Below are positions 1 to 9,854 of a stretch of DNA of 64,000 bases, in pieces. This DNA comes from Beta vulgaris subsp. vulgaris (taxonomy: Eukaryota; Streptophyta; Magnoliopsida; Caryophyllales; Amaranthaceae), in NCBI RefSeq assembly GCF_026745355.1, contig NC_079209.1, positions 11,318,535-11,382,534 of the forward strand, written 5' to 3'. Numbering within the stretch: position 1 is the first letter of the stretch; every line of letters starts with the position of its first letter. The notes under the pieces are model-generated. The model had not been told where the DNA came from. It saw only the letters and a program-made list of their open reading frames with translations, and searched no databases. A program made the translations under genes and the position numbers.

Positions 1-160
1 ATACAAAAATAATAAAATAATACACTAATACAAGTATAATACTATATACTTGTGGTACTTTAATTAAAATTCTAATAATAACATATTCGCTAATAGTGAT
101 ATGAAATTATGAATAACAAAATAGTGGACAATAATACAAATGTTTATTAAACATTGACTA

Positions 161-403
161 TTTGGACCTTATTGGACCTTATTAGACCTGATTGGAACTT
201 ATTGGACCTTATTAGACCTGATTGGAACTTATTGCACCTGATTGGAACTTATTGCACCTGATTGGAACTTATTGGACCTTATTAGACCTTATTGGAACTT
301 ATTGCACTTATTAGACCTTATTGCAACTTATCTGAACTTATCTGAACTTATCTGAACTTATTGGACCTGAAATCTAATTTTTTAAGTTGAACAGAACGCA
401 CCC
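161..403. repeat. Tandem decamer array ending in a Tourist-like terminal repeat
   Basis: Roughly twenty imperfect copies of a 10-base unit (CTTATTGGAC and variants with TTAGACC, TTGGAAC, TTGCACC, TCTGAAC) run from 161 to about 369. The array is followed at 384-403 by AAGTTGAACAGAACGCACCC and then TTA, which closely matches the right terminal repeat of the MITE at 7130-7296. I see no left terminal repeat, so this is probably a truncated or internally expanded member of that family. Bases 1-160 are AT-rich with nothing recognisable. Confidence 0.55.
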
Positions 404-657
404 TTAGTATCTTGATACTATTCACAATGAGAGAGAATCTTTTAAATTTTTCTCAATATATAAGAAAAAATATAGTCATGTTGGATTTTGTTTGATTCGT
501 CTCATTGAGTGCTTTATTAATATTCAATTATTATAATTTTTACAATTATGTAATGAAAGATATTTAATGTAGAATAAGTGTGTCGGCAAATGTGCAAAAT
601 CAAAGTAGGAAAGATAAAAAAAATACAGAGGGGGTATCTACTAACAAAATTTTGGAC
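404..657. other. AT-rich spacer, no gene seen
   Basis: No open frame of useful length, RNA gene or repeat could be supported here. Confidence 0.5.
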
Positions 658-783
658 AATGCTACATCTACCGGATGAATAATTAACCCACTAAAATAAA
701 GAATTAAAAAACTATTAAAACTCGTGAGTGGATTCACTATTTATTTATTCTATTTTTAGTGGGTTGTTGACCCACTAGATAGA
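658..783. repeat. Short dispersed MITE-like repeat, copy 1
   Basis: Begins AATGCTACATCTACCGG and ends GGGTTGTTGACCCACTAGATAG. A second copy with the same order of motifs (AATGCTACATCTACC, ATTAAAAAACTATT, GTGGGTTGTTGACCCA, GGTAGAT) lies at 34608-34725. In copy 2 the ends form an imperfect inverted repeat around ATCTACC. Family not recognised; the short size and paired ends suggest a MITE. Confidence 0.45.
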
Positions 784-1192
784 TACTCACTAGGGGAAAA
801 AACATAAAGGGCTGCGCAGGAAGGGCTGCGCTTTTCGTAAAAGCGCAGCCCTACTAGTGAAAGGCTACGCTTATTTAAAAAAGCGCAGCCCTACTAAGCA
901 GAAGGGTTGCGCTTATTTAAAAAAGCGCAGCCCTTCACTAGTAGGGCTGCGCTTTTTTAAATAAGCGCAGCCCTTCTGTAGGTAAGAAGGGCTGCGCTTT
1001 TTTAAAAAAGCGCAGCCCTTCCTGAAAAAATTTGAAATTTCGGAATCGCGGGCTTTGAAATATTGAGCGGGAATTCGTCAAAATATATTATCCCTCATTC
1101 TCTCTCCTCTCTCACGTCCCTCATTATTCCTCTTCTCTCTCATCCTCTTCTCTCTCAAAAACTCCCATAAACATTTGCGACAAAACCTTGAA

Positions 1193-1324
1193 ATGATTTG
1201 CACTAAACATGGCGACGGAGTCCGATTGCCTATTGTGATACCTTTTCGGAAGCGGAACGAGCCAACGAGTCAAACTCACCGCTATGCCGTGATTAGGCTT
1301 TTTAAGCCATCCGAGTTCGTTTAA
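1193..1324 (+). CDS. Small ORF of unknown function inside the CACTA element
   Basis: A 43-residue ATG-initiated frame with a basic middle (IPFRKRNEPTSQTHRY). It is preceded by a CT-rich stretch (1095-1160) of the kind seen in plant 5' leaders, and followed by T-rich tandem repeats. It does not resemble a CACTA transposase. It could be the captured first exon of a host gene or a chance frame; I do not recognise it. Confidence 0.25.
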   Translation: MICTKHGDGVRLPIVIPFRKRNEPTSQTHRYAVIRLFKPSEFV

Positions 1325-1439
1325 GCCTCCAAATAACCATTTTAAGTTTTTCCGAAATTTTTTTTTCCTTAAATTATGTATTTGGGTTTTGTTTTATGTA
1401 TTAAAACATTATTAGGTTGTAGTTCTTGTATTTTCAGAT

Positions 1440-1712
1440 CTATAATGTTCTTGATATTCTCTTTGTTTATATGTTTTGTAATTTGTATACTTCTCTTGTT
1501 TATATGTTTTGATTAATGTTCTTGTATACTTCTCTTGTTTTGATTAATGCTTTAACCTCATTTTGATTAATGTTATTCTTGTATGCTTCTCTTTGTTTAT
1601 TTTGATTAATGTTCTTGTATACTTCTCTTTTTATATAATTTCTTGTATTTTCATCTTTGTTTTGATTAATGTTCTTGTATACTTATTGTATACTTCTCTT
1701 TGTATATTAGTT
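1440..1712. repeat. Tandem repeat of a TTGATTAATGTTCTTGTATACTTC-like unit
   Basis: Five to seven imperfect copies of a 25-35 base unit containing GATTAATGTTCTTGTATACT and TTCTCTTTGTTTAT fill the interior of the CACTA element. The short hydrophobic frames read through it are products of this low-complexity repeat. Confidence 0.6.
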
Positions 1713-2399
1713 TTTGTTCCTTTTTTTCATTTTCTTTTCATTTTTTTGGTTTAGTATTTTCGTTTCGTTTTCTTCTCTTCTGTTTAATTTCAGAAAATGT
1801 GAGATTATGAGTAAAAAAATGACAAAAAAAATTTTTTTTTTTTTGGTAGGAAGGGCTGCGCTAGTTAGGAAAAAGCGCAGCCCTTTAGCCCAGAAGGGCT
1901 GCGCTTTTTCTTAACTAGCGCAGCCCTTCTGGGCTAGAAGGCTGCGCTTTTCCTAACTAGCGCAGCCCTTCTAGCTTAAGGGCTGCGCTTTTCTAGCGCA
2001 GCCCTACTTAAAAAGTGAAGGTCTGCTACTGAAAGGGCTGCTGTCAAAAAGCGCAGCCCTACATGCCTTTTTTAGCGCAGCCCTTCTTCATTTTTCCACT
2101 AGTGACTCCCTCCGTTTATAAATATAAGTCGTTTAAAGTTTTTGCACATAAATTAAGAATTTAATTAATTTTAGTTAAATTTGCATCGGTAATAAGAATT
2201 GACATTAAATATTTTATTGATAATACAAAATAACCTATAAGCTTATCTTGATAATATAAAATTGTATTTAATCTTACATTGGTATTGTAGAATGTCTTAT
2301 ATTTTAAAACAAATTCTTTTAGCTAAAATGCCTTATAATGTGAAACAGATGGAGTAAAGTTATCCTTTACAAAATTATAGTTCTTATTTGACTTCTTGG

Positions 2400-4060
2400 G
2401 GGAACGGGCATCCGTTAGCGGCCTCGTTTTTATTAATACGTAACTAAATATAATGATGGTCAAAGATACGTGTTGGAGACCGTGAAAAAAGATATGATAA
2501 CCATATATTGGGACGAAGAGAATAATATATTTCATTCGTTTCTTCGTACTTGCAACATTGGTAAATGTCACACATGAATCAAGAAGGAGGATAAATAGTG
2601 AAACATGCATGACTCATGTGTTATAATAATAAAATACAGGTTTCTTTGTATTGAAATTTGCAAAAGGGGAATATGGGATTGTGAAATATCCCAAAGAGGA
2701 ATATAGTGCAAGTATTAAGAAACATATGTAGTAATAAAAAACGTATATAACCTTTGAAATGAAAACTGCGAACTAAACTACAAATCTGATATATAACATC
2801 GTTGTCTAATATTTCAAAATAAAATATAATAAGTTCTTATAATTGTATGGCATTAACATAATTACACAAATAGTTATATTTTTAACACTTGAAGTTTGAA
2901 GGTAATCACAACAAATGCCTTGTTGTTTAGGATGTGAGAAATTAAACTAAACTGAATTAAATTGAAGTAAATTGAATTGAACCGGAAGAAAGATGAACAT
3001 GAGAAAGTGTGTGAACTAAATTGAATTGCGAGAGAACTGAACTAAACAGAAAATAAGTTCAAAAGAACAGGGTCAAACTATTGTATACATATTCTCTTAT
3101 CTCTATTCATTCTTAAGGGTAAGCTATTTCTTTTTTTAAACCGGAAGGTTAAGCTATTTCCAAGGGTTTAGTTTTTATTATTATACAATTGCTTGTCACA
3201 TTATGATGTTAATTTTTTCTCACTGGCCCGCCTAACAAATTATGAAAAGTAACAAATTGGGTCATTGCTTGGGACACTCATTAATACTGTTACTCAATGT
3301 TGTGTCAACAGAAGAAAAAAATACTTAAAAAATAACTTATATATCCTCCATTTTACTTTTTATGCAACATTTGTTTATTATAATTCACTCATTTAAAGAC
3401 AAATGTTGCATCCAAAAAAACATAGATGGTATGAACATTATCTTTGTTATGTTGTTCACAAAATTGTACACATTTATGATTATGGCGTGTAATGTGCATG
3501 CACCAGCTATGCGTTATATGTAGTATACTAGTCTTGTATGCACGCGATGCGTGCGAAAATAAACAAAAGGGTCAATTACGTAATACTATATATGAAAATT
3601 TGTTGATAAAGTTCATTGTATATTTTTCTTCTATTTTTTGAAAACCAAAAAATCAAGGACGATGTAAATATTTTGTTAATTTGTATTTTATTACTTAGGG
3701 TATAAAAGGGTTTACCATTTTTGGTGTTCCCCTCCTCTTCCCTTATACTTCATAGAGATCCTATACTTTTATCAAAATAAATAGAACACAATTAATTTGA
3801 AAATTATTTTTACAAAGAGGGTATACTTTATGTTTGTTCGATAATCTAATCACACTTCCATATTTTTTCACTGTTGTGCAAATGGAATAAGATGCAACTT
3901 GAATTTTATTACGTCTTCATTCATCAAGTCTACTTTTAATTCAATTAATCCATTTTATTTGTCTGTGCAATAGGTTTGAAATTGTAATCAAGAGTTACTG
4001 CTGATACGAGAATTCTCATAGTTATTTCTGAAGATTTGACTTGGGAACTTATTTGAGGAT
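2400..4060. repeat. Diverged copy (unit 1) of duplicated MYND-gene flank sequence
   Basis: Stretches here align in the same order with 13770-16115: for example 2640-2790 with 13870-14005, 3070-3527 with 15325-15800, and 3760-4060 with 15806-16115. Shared strings include ATTATGAAAA(A/G)TAACAA, AATACTGTTA and ATACTTTTATCAAAAT. No coding potential is seen; short minus-strand frames in 2323-2610 are unsupported. See the entries at 13130 and 23730 for the other parts of the duplicated unit. Confidence 0.6.
3528..3758 (-). mobile_element. Short non-autonomous Helitron (H1)
   Basis: Read on the minus strand it starts A|TCTCTATGAAGTATAAGGGAAG and ends with the hairpin GCACGCATCGCGTGC followed by CTAG|T. 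TC at the 5' end, a short hairpin before CTRR, insertion between A and T, and no target duplication are the Helitron hallmarks. The paralogous sequence at about 15800-15810 lacks these 231 bases exactly at this A/T position, giving an empty-site confirmation. Confidence 0.85.
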
Positions 4061-5413
4061 CATGCATCAAAACATTATTTCCGTGTGATAACGTATCGGC
4101 TTATTATAATCCAATCATTCTTATTTGTTGAACCTAGCCAACAATCAACTGACCTTTCAAAGGTATAAATTATCAACTTACCAAATAAGGCACACAGTCC
4201 TCATAGAGTAGTGAAAATAATAATATAAGGGAACACATGATTCAATCATGATGCAACTGGCAAATATATTAATTCCTCCATGTGAATTAATAAATAAAGT
4301 TCTCAACCAACATACTTGCATCAATATTTCATACAAACATGATATTCATCTCGTAATTAAATCTCATACTTAACATGTTCGAACGCAGGCATAAAACATG
4401 TAAGATCCAATTATAATAGCAATCGTATATGAACTCATATAGTTCCTATACATGATACTACATGACTTTCCTTCATAAAATCATGATACTACATCAAACA
4501 ACACATAGGTATGTACGTACATTGTGTAGACATATTGATAGGCCACTTTTAACAACTTTAGAAGTTGACTACAGAAAAATCTCCGCCTAAAACAACTAAT
4601 ATATAGAATTTATAATCGATACTCCCAATAAATTCCAGCAACTTCAAAATACTTTAAATTCTCTTTTAAAATATTCAAAAGTTATTTTTATAATTAAAAC
4701 TTCAATTACTCATATTCCCTAGCATAGTAGTACTATACTAGTTATTAAAATCCATAAAACTCCATTGATAACAACCTTTCTAAAATTCCAGCAACTTATA
4801 ATTTATTAAAACTCCCTTTAAATATATTTAACGTGCTACTATGATTTTCCAATCTTTGACACCCTAAAAATCCATGCTTTGATAATTAAAAATCCAATTT
4901 AAACATAATAATCAAATCTGAATTTTTATTCTTTCAATACATAATTTATATAATCGTAGATTCATCATTAAAACATTAAATTAAAGCTTCTAATCATAAT
5001 TATTACTAAAACAAAACATAAAAACATAATCTTTAATCAAAACTTGAGGAAGAATAAAAGAAATCAAACCAACACAAGAAAGGAACCAAAGAAGCGGGCG
5101 CCAGACAAGGACCACGGCAGCGACGACAGCAGCAGTAGCCGGAAGGTCAGTGGTGGTGGTGGTGTTGTGGAGTGGTGGTCTTTCTTGGTGAAGAAGAAAG
5201 TGTTTCGTGAAGAAGAAGAAAGAAATAAAGAGGAAGAAAAATCACGTGAAGGAGAGGAGAAATAGTGGCCAACTATTATGAGTGAGGATAGAGAGAATTT
5301 TTTTTTTTTTTTTGTGTGGGTAAAATATTTGGGCTTAATGATATTTATAGGCAAGTTTTCCTCTTGAGCTTAGGAAAAGGCAATTGGTCCTAAGTAGGAT
5401 AGAACAATGAATA
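4061..5413. other. Unassigned 1.35 kb with a promoter-like minus-strand segment
   Basis: No gene could be supported. The right part (about 5050-5350) is GA-rich on the plus strand, CT-rich on the minus strand, and lies below a minus-strand TATA-like box at 5342-5349, giving the look of a promoter and leader or an LTR U3/R. Open frames across 5044-5354 are low-complexity (runs of E/K on one strand, S/P on the other), and the plus frame lacks an ATG start. It could be an old solo LTR or a captured promoter. Confidence 0.35.
5342..5349 (-). promoter_or_regulatory. TATA-like box, minus strand
   Basis: TATAAATA on the minus strand, followed downstream by a long CT-rich, leader-like stretch. No coding region that it would serve was found. 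Confidence 0.3.
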
Positions 5414-6518
5414 CTAGAATTTTTTGCACGCGATGCGTGCTTGAATTTTTCCGAATAGAAACTCAATTTTCTTCGACATAAGAGTCAAAATTTGAACATT
5501 AGACATACGAAGTATAATTGTTTTTAGTTGCAAAATTTGATTGGTTTAGTTTCTGTCACTTAAGTCTCTCACCATTGTTTTTGTTTTTTTTTTACTTTTC
5601 AAAGTTAAATTCTATGAATAAAATAGAATTTTTTTTGAATTTATTTATGATTTCTAATATTATGATTTTTTAGTTGATTTTTGAATTAAGTACAATACTT
5701 CATAAATTGTAAAGAAAGTTGACACTTTGATTTCAAGTAAATTTTTTCATAGGTTGTAGTTTGTAAGTGAATTTTTAAGTTTTTGTAAAGTTTCCTCATT
5801 TTAGTGATTTGCATAACGTAAATTATGCAATTTTATGATTTTAATTGACTTGTGAGTGATTATTATAATTATATTTTTATATTTTTATTTGAAGCCCCCT
5901 TTGATTTGTAAGTGAATTTGTAATTTAGAACGAGAAGGGGGTAAGATAGTCTCTTCATTCTGGGACACCATAGCTCCCCCTTCCCTTATATAATAGAGAT
6001 ATGTTGTACTTTAATTCTTGAATGATATTTTATAAAAACCTATTTACCTTGATAATAATTTATCGCTATTATATAATAGAAAAAAATACGTCCAAACATA
6101 TGTAAAAGTTTCATTATATATAGGAAACACTATAAAAAAGTAAATAATTTTTTTATCATGACCCACCATTAATTGTGAATGGTTCTTGAGAATAGTGATA
6201 TGTAAGTAATTTTTTGTAAATGTTTTTGTATGTAATGACGTTCTAAATTATTAGTTTTAGTTTGTATATTAATTTTAAGTTTTAATAAAGTTTCCTGATT
6301 ATTTGAGTGATTTGCGTGATTTTTATAACGTGATTTTCTCAATTGTATGGGTGATTTGTAGAGTTTCTTCATTTAAGTGATTTGTGAGTGAGTGTTGTAA
6401 ATTTATTTTTGGTATATTGATTTTGACATTCCTTTTGTAATTTAGAAAGAGAAGGGGGGCAAAATAGGCGTTTCAAAAGAGGACACCATTGCTCCCCCCT
6501 TCCCTTATATAATAGAGA
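5414..6518 (-). mobile_element. Non-autonomous Helitron with two 5' ends (H2)
   Basis: On the minus strand the outer 5' end is A|TCTCTATTATATAAGGGAAGG (from 6518). An identical type of 5' end recurs inside, at 5999. The single 3' end is the hairpin GCACGCATCGCGTGC, an A/T-rich tail, then CTAG (5414-5417)|T. The element at 23897-25074 has the same two-part structure with homologous contents, so the composite is a propagating family and not a local accident. No helicase or Rep sequence is present. Confidence 0.75.
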
Positions 6519-6576
6519 TGATTAATGAATAAACTCCTAATATTGCTAGAAGTTCCTTTTCCTAGTCCATTTAGTA

Positions 6577-6893
6577 CTAGCCTTCATATGCACGCGATGC
6601 GTGCGTTAATTTCAAAATTTGTTATTCTATTAGATACTCCATTCGTACTTTATTTATGATTAAACTTAAATGCGAAAAATTCAACAGTTAGATGAATTTA
6701 GATATATTAATTCGCTAATGTAAAAAAATAAAAAGGTTGTGAGTTATTGTTAACATTATTTTTTTGTGAATGAATATTGAACATAAAGAACAAAAATAAT
6801 GAGTCGGTTTAACTGAATTAAATAGTATCAAAGGTAGTGAATGTTCAGACTTTTCATGTGCACGTTATGTATGCCATCTTTTTTTATAAGGTA
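6577..6893 (-). mobile_element. Helitron 3' portion, truncated (H3)
   Basis: The CTAG end (6577-6580) and hairpin GCACGCATCGCGTGC lead into about 300 bases nearly identical to 9331-9650 (for example the shared ATTTGTTATTCTATTAGATACTCC). The homology stops at TTTTTATAAGGTA, where the 3' end of another Helitron (CTAG at 6894) follows, so the 5' part is missing. Confidence 0.7.
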
Positions 6894-7129
6894 CTAGTCT
6901 TATATGCACGCTATGCGTGCGAAGTCATTTTTGAAGTTAAATGATTGCATATTGACATCTAGCCTTATATGCACACTATGCGTGCCAAATCATTAATTGT
7001 ATAAATATATCTAAAACCCTAAAATAATATGTATGGAAAGATATCATAAGGTTGTGTAAGGAAAAATATCTTCACATTCAACAATGTAATGACAAAGAAA
7101 GTAAATTAAATTGAGTATTATACCACTTA

Positions 7130-7296
7130 GGGTTTGTTCTGTTCAACTTATTTTGTCTTATCTTATAAGATCTTATTTGATTTTATCTTATCTTATCTTA
7201 TAAGATAGTTTATTAAGTGTGTCTTTTATTTTATCTTATCTGATCTTATCTTATAAAATTTTATATAAGTTAAAATAAGTTGAACTGAACGGACCC
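7130..7296. mobile_element. Tourist-like MITE with TTA target duplication
   Basis: Ends are GGGTTTGTTCTGTTCAACTTATTTT and, inverted, GGGTCCGTTCAGTTCAACTTATTTT. Flanks are TTA at 7127-7129 and 7297-7299. The interior is a dense run of TCTTATCTTATAAGAT. TTA duplication plus GGG-type ends place it with PIF/Harbinger (Tourist) MITEs. Confidence 0.8.
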
Positions 7297-7596
7297 TTAA
7301 TAAAGTAAAGATATAAGAGCAGCTCCCTTTCTCTTGTTTTCCTCCATAAATACTCATGAAAACCCAAAAGCTCTCAGGGAAATACTCAATGCAGATTATA
7401 ATAGCCCAAATCAAATGCATCCATCACAACATAAAACCAAACTCTCGTGAACTAAAAGAAAAAGAAAAGCTAATGCTAGTAATACTTGCATGCAACTGTA
7501 AGCAATAAATGAACTCTTAATCAAATTTGTGTAAATCTTTACATCTTAAAACTTAAATTTATATTAGCTCTAAACAAACCTTCAAATTTTGAAAGA

Positions 7597-7761
7597 TCAG
7601 GTTTCGGTGTCGTTTGTAAAATAATTTTTGCCCGCAATCTTGCGATCTTTTAATTTGCTTTCTCCCACTCTTCTTATTTGCACCTCAAATTTGGTAATGG
7701 AAAATTGATGCTGGAAATCCAAAGTTCCATGTGGACGCCATTTCGTAGGAGTTACGCTCCA
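7597..7761 (-). pseudogene. Captured terminal exon of an unrecognised gene
   Basis: Following a minus-strand acceptor (TTTTGTTAG|TGGAGC) there is an open frame of 54 residues ending in TGA. It begins WSVTPTKWRPHGTLDFQ and is rich in charged residues (QIRRVGESKLKDRKIAGK), with normal protein-like composition unlike the surrounding DNA. I do not recognise the family. No upstream exon with a start codon could be joined to it with confidence, so it is most likely a gene fragment carried by Helitron H4. Confidence 0.4.
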
Positions 7762-8181
7762 CTAACAAAAGGAATTAAAGTTACAACAATAATTAGTAAA
7801 TATAACTGAATGTAATAAAAAAATCGAGAAAATGCGAATTTGTAATTGATAAGTGACAAAATACAAATGTTAGTTTTTCCTTTTCTTCTAAAAAGTATAT
7901 ATACATGTAAGCTGAAACACTCTATGTACCTTAAATAACTTAGAACCGGTGACGTTTGGTTATAATTTCAAAGCTTTGGCCTTTCTCCAAACTTTTAGAA
8001 GAGGGGAAGAAGAAAAAGAACTAACTGCACTACTACCCTACTCCAATTTTTTATTTGAAGAACGTTATAGAGAGAGAATACAAATGAGAGAATACTTATT
8101 TTAAGAGAAATAATTGAAGGTAAAAGCATTTTTTATATATAGCCTTGAAAAAGTTAACAAAGAGCAATACTTTAGTATTAC

Positions 8182-8307
8182 CTGACATCAAAATAGCAAT
8201 GGCTAGAATAAAGGAGATCATTAGCAGCATGTACATCAACTGTGAGAATTTGGTGTTGTTCAGATCTACAAAATGCGGAGAGAACAAAACCCACAAAATA
8301 AACATAG
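8182..8307 (-). pseudogene. Exon-like segment within Helitron H4
   Basis: Bounded on the minus strand by an acceptor (TATTTCAG|CTATG) and a donor (CAG|GTAATAC). Two of the three frames are open across it: one strongly hydrophobic, the other starting YVYFVGFVLSAFC. A further possible exon ends at a donor near 8511 (TTTGAAG|GTTTG). Frame and identity are undecided; probably part of the same captured gene as 7597-7761. Confidence 0.3.
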
Positions 8308-9135
8308 CTGAAATACATAAAAATCAAACTCCCATTAAAGTAAGAAACAACAGTGTAAGTAATTTCAAACAATGTTTCACAAATCTATATGGAAATATAC
8401 CTGCCGTATATCAATTGCATGTGAGAATTTTTGTTTTTGGTTACCTGCAATGGTTTATTTTTTTCTAATATTTGAGGTAGAGAATTAGTTTACATATTGT
8501 AAAAACAAACCTTCAAACTGAATGAAGTTTTCATCATAGCCATCTTCTTAGTTCTTCCACCAGACGAATCAATCACACCATCAATTGAGAAAGAGATATT
8601 AATAAAATCACCCAAAAATATTTAATCAATGATGCATTCATGCAATAAAATAGAGGGTTTTCAAATACAATCAACCCAACCTTTGGGGTTTTTCAGGGTA
8701 GGCAACTTTCTGCCCTTTATTCAAGAATTTGAGATGAAAATTTAAGTTGAGATTTTTAAGGGGGGAAGAGGAGAGAATTGTGAAGAACTTTACAGTTACA
8801 AAAAATAAAGGACCAAAATCATTTTTTTTTTTTTGGAGATAACTGCAAATTTTTTTTCCTGAAATTATGCAAACAACTGCAGTTAACCGTGGAGGTTTTA
8901 TTTTAAAAAACAAACTGTGGGTATAGGCCAGTTTATTTATGCTAGCCAAGACACGGAGATGTGAAGCGGTTAATTTTTTTTCAACAGACGTGACATTCAA
9001 ATGAGTCATAGTAGTATTTTTGTTTTATTTTTTTATTTCATTTTTAGTGTCTCTCTCATCTTCCCAGTGTAGAGTTAAAGGGCAAAATAAACCTCATTTT
9101 TGGTGTCCCCCTCCTCTTCCCTTATAGTATAGAGA

Positions 9136-9330
9136 TAAATATTTTGTCCATTTAATTTTTGATTGAAGTATTTGATGCATATACCCTATTAAACTTGTTT
9201 TAAATGGCAAGTTGGAATGAGAATTTTTAAATGATTTGCTTTTGTAATTTTTTTCATTCTATTAATTAGATCATTAAGGGTATTTTAGTCACTTCAAAAG
9301 AGGACACCACACCTCCTCCCTTGACTTATA
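9136..9330 (-). mobile_element. Truncated Helitron 5' part
   Basis: Nearly identical to 9648-9843 within H5 (shared ATATTTTGTCCATTTAATTTTTGATTG and GGACACCACACCTCCTCCCTTG). It breaks off at CTTATA, exactly where the CTAG end of H5 begins, and on the other side abuts the 5' end of H4. It is what remains of one more Helitron of the H3/H5 subfamily. Confidence 0.65.
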
Positions 9331-9854
9331 CTAGCCTTCATATGCACGCGATGCGTGCGTTAATTTCAAAATTTGTTATTCTATTAGATACTCCATTCGT
9401 ATTTTATTTATGATTAAACTTAAATGTGAAAAATTCAACAGTTAGATGAATTTAGATATATTAATTCGCTAATGTAAAAAAATAAAAAGGCTGTGAGTGA
9501 TTGTTAACATTAATTTTTTGTGAATGAATATTGAACAGAAAGAACAAAAATAATGAGTTGGTTTAACTGGATTAAAGACTATCAAAGGTAGTGAATGTTC
9601 AGACTTTTCATGTGTACTTTATGTATGCCGCCATCTTTTTTTATAAGGTATAAATATTTTGTCCATTTAATTTTTGATTGAAGTATTTGATGCATATACC
9701 ATTTTAAACTTGTTTTAAATGGCAAGTTGGAATGAGAATTTTGAAATGATTTGCTTTTGTAATTTTTTTCATTCCATTAATTAGATCATTAAGGATGTTT
9801 TAGTCACTTCAAAAAAGGACACCACACCTCCTCCCTTGGCTTATATAATAGAGA
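9331..9854 (-). mobile_element. Non-autonomous Helitron (H5)
   Basis: The minus-strand 5' end TCTCTATTATATAAGCCAAGG is at 9854; the 3' end has hairpin GCACGCATCGCGTGC and CTAG at 9331-9334 followed by T. At 524 bases it is the full-length reference for the truncated copies at 6577-6893 and 9136-9330. The base before the 5' TC is G, not the usual A. Confidence 0.75.

Larger units (their letters stand above)
788..2104. mobile_element. Non-autonomous CACTA (En/Spm-type) DNA transposon
   Basis: The ends are CACTAGGGGAAAAA (788) and, on the other strand, CACTAGTGGAAAAA (ending 2104): 14 bases with one mismatch. The flanking triplets are ACT at 785-787 and ACT at 2105-2107, the 3-base target duplication expected for CACTA elements. 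Subterminal regions 810-1023 and 1850-2085 are packed with direct and inverted GGGCTGCGCTT / AAGCGCAGCCC units, many as back-to-back palindromes with a TTTTTAAA centre; such repeats are the transposase-binding sites in En/Spm elements. No transposase ORF is present in the 1.3 kb, so it must depend on a partner elsewhere. Confidence 0.85.
786..2354. mobile_element. Stowaway-like MITE, split by a CACTA element
   Basis: If 788-2107 is removed, the sequence reads TA then CTCCCTCCGTTTATAAATATAAG, continues to ...GAAACAGATGGAG, then TA (2355-2356). CTCCCTCCGTT with a TA target duplication is the classic Stowaway (Tc1/mariner MITE) terminus, and the right end is its imperfect inverse. The MITE body is therefore 786-787 plus 2108-2354, about 250 bases, with the CACTA element inserted within the first bases of its left terminal repeat. 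Confidence 0.75.
6894..9135 (-). mobile_element. Probable 2.2 kb Helitron carrying gene fragments (H4)
   Basis: Minus-strand 5' end A|TCTCTATACTATAAGGGAAGAGG at 9135; minus-strand 3' hairpin GCACGCATAGCGTGC and CTAG|T at 6894. A second, weaker 3' end (GCACGCATAGTGTGC then CTAG at 6959-6962) lies 65 bases inside, so the true end may be either. The interior holds a Tourist-like MITE (7130-7296) and exon-like pieces with plausible splice borders (7597-7761, 8182-8307, near 8511), as expected for gene capture. Pairing of these two distant ends is inferred; they could belong to different elements. Confidence 0.45.

Noticed and set aside
810..1023. Regularly spaced repeats resembling a CRISPR array
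   Set aside because: They are palindromic subterminal repeats of a plant CACTA element; spacing is irregular and the genome is eukaryotic.
5044..5265. Glu/Lys-rich 73-residue plus-strand frame
   Set aside because: It lacks an ATG at its start and is low-complexity.
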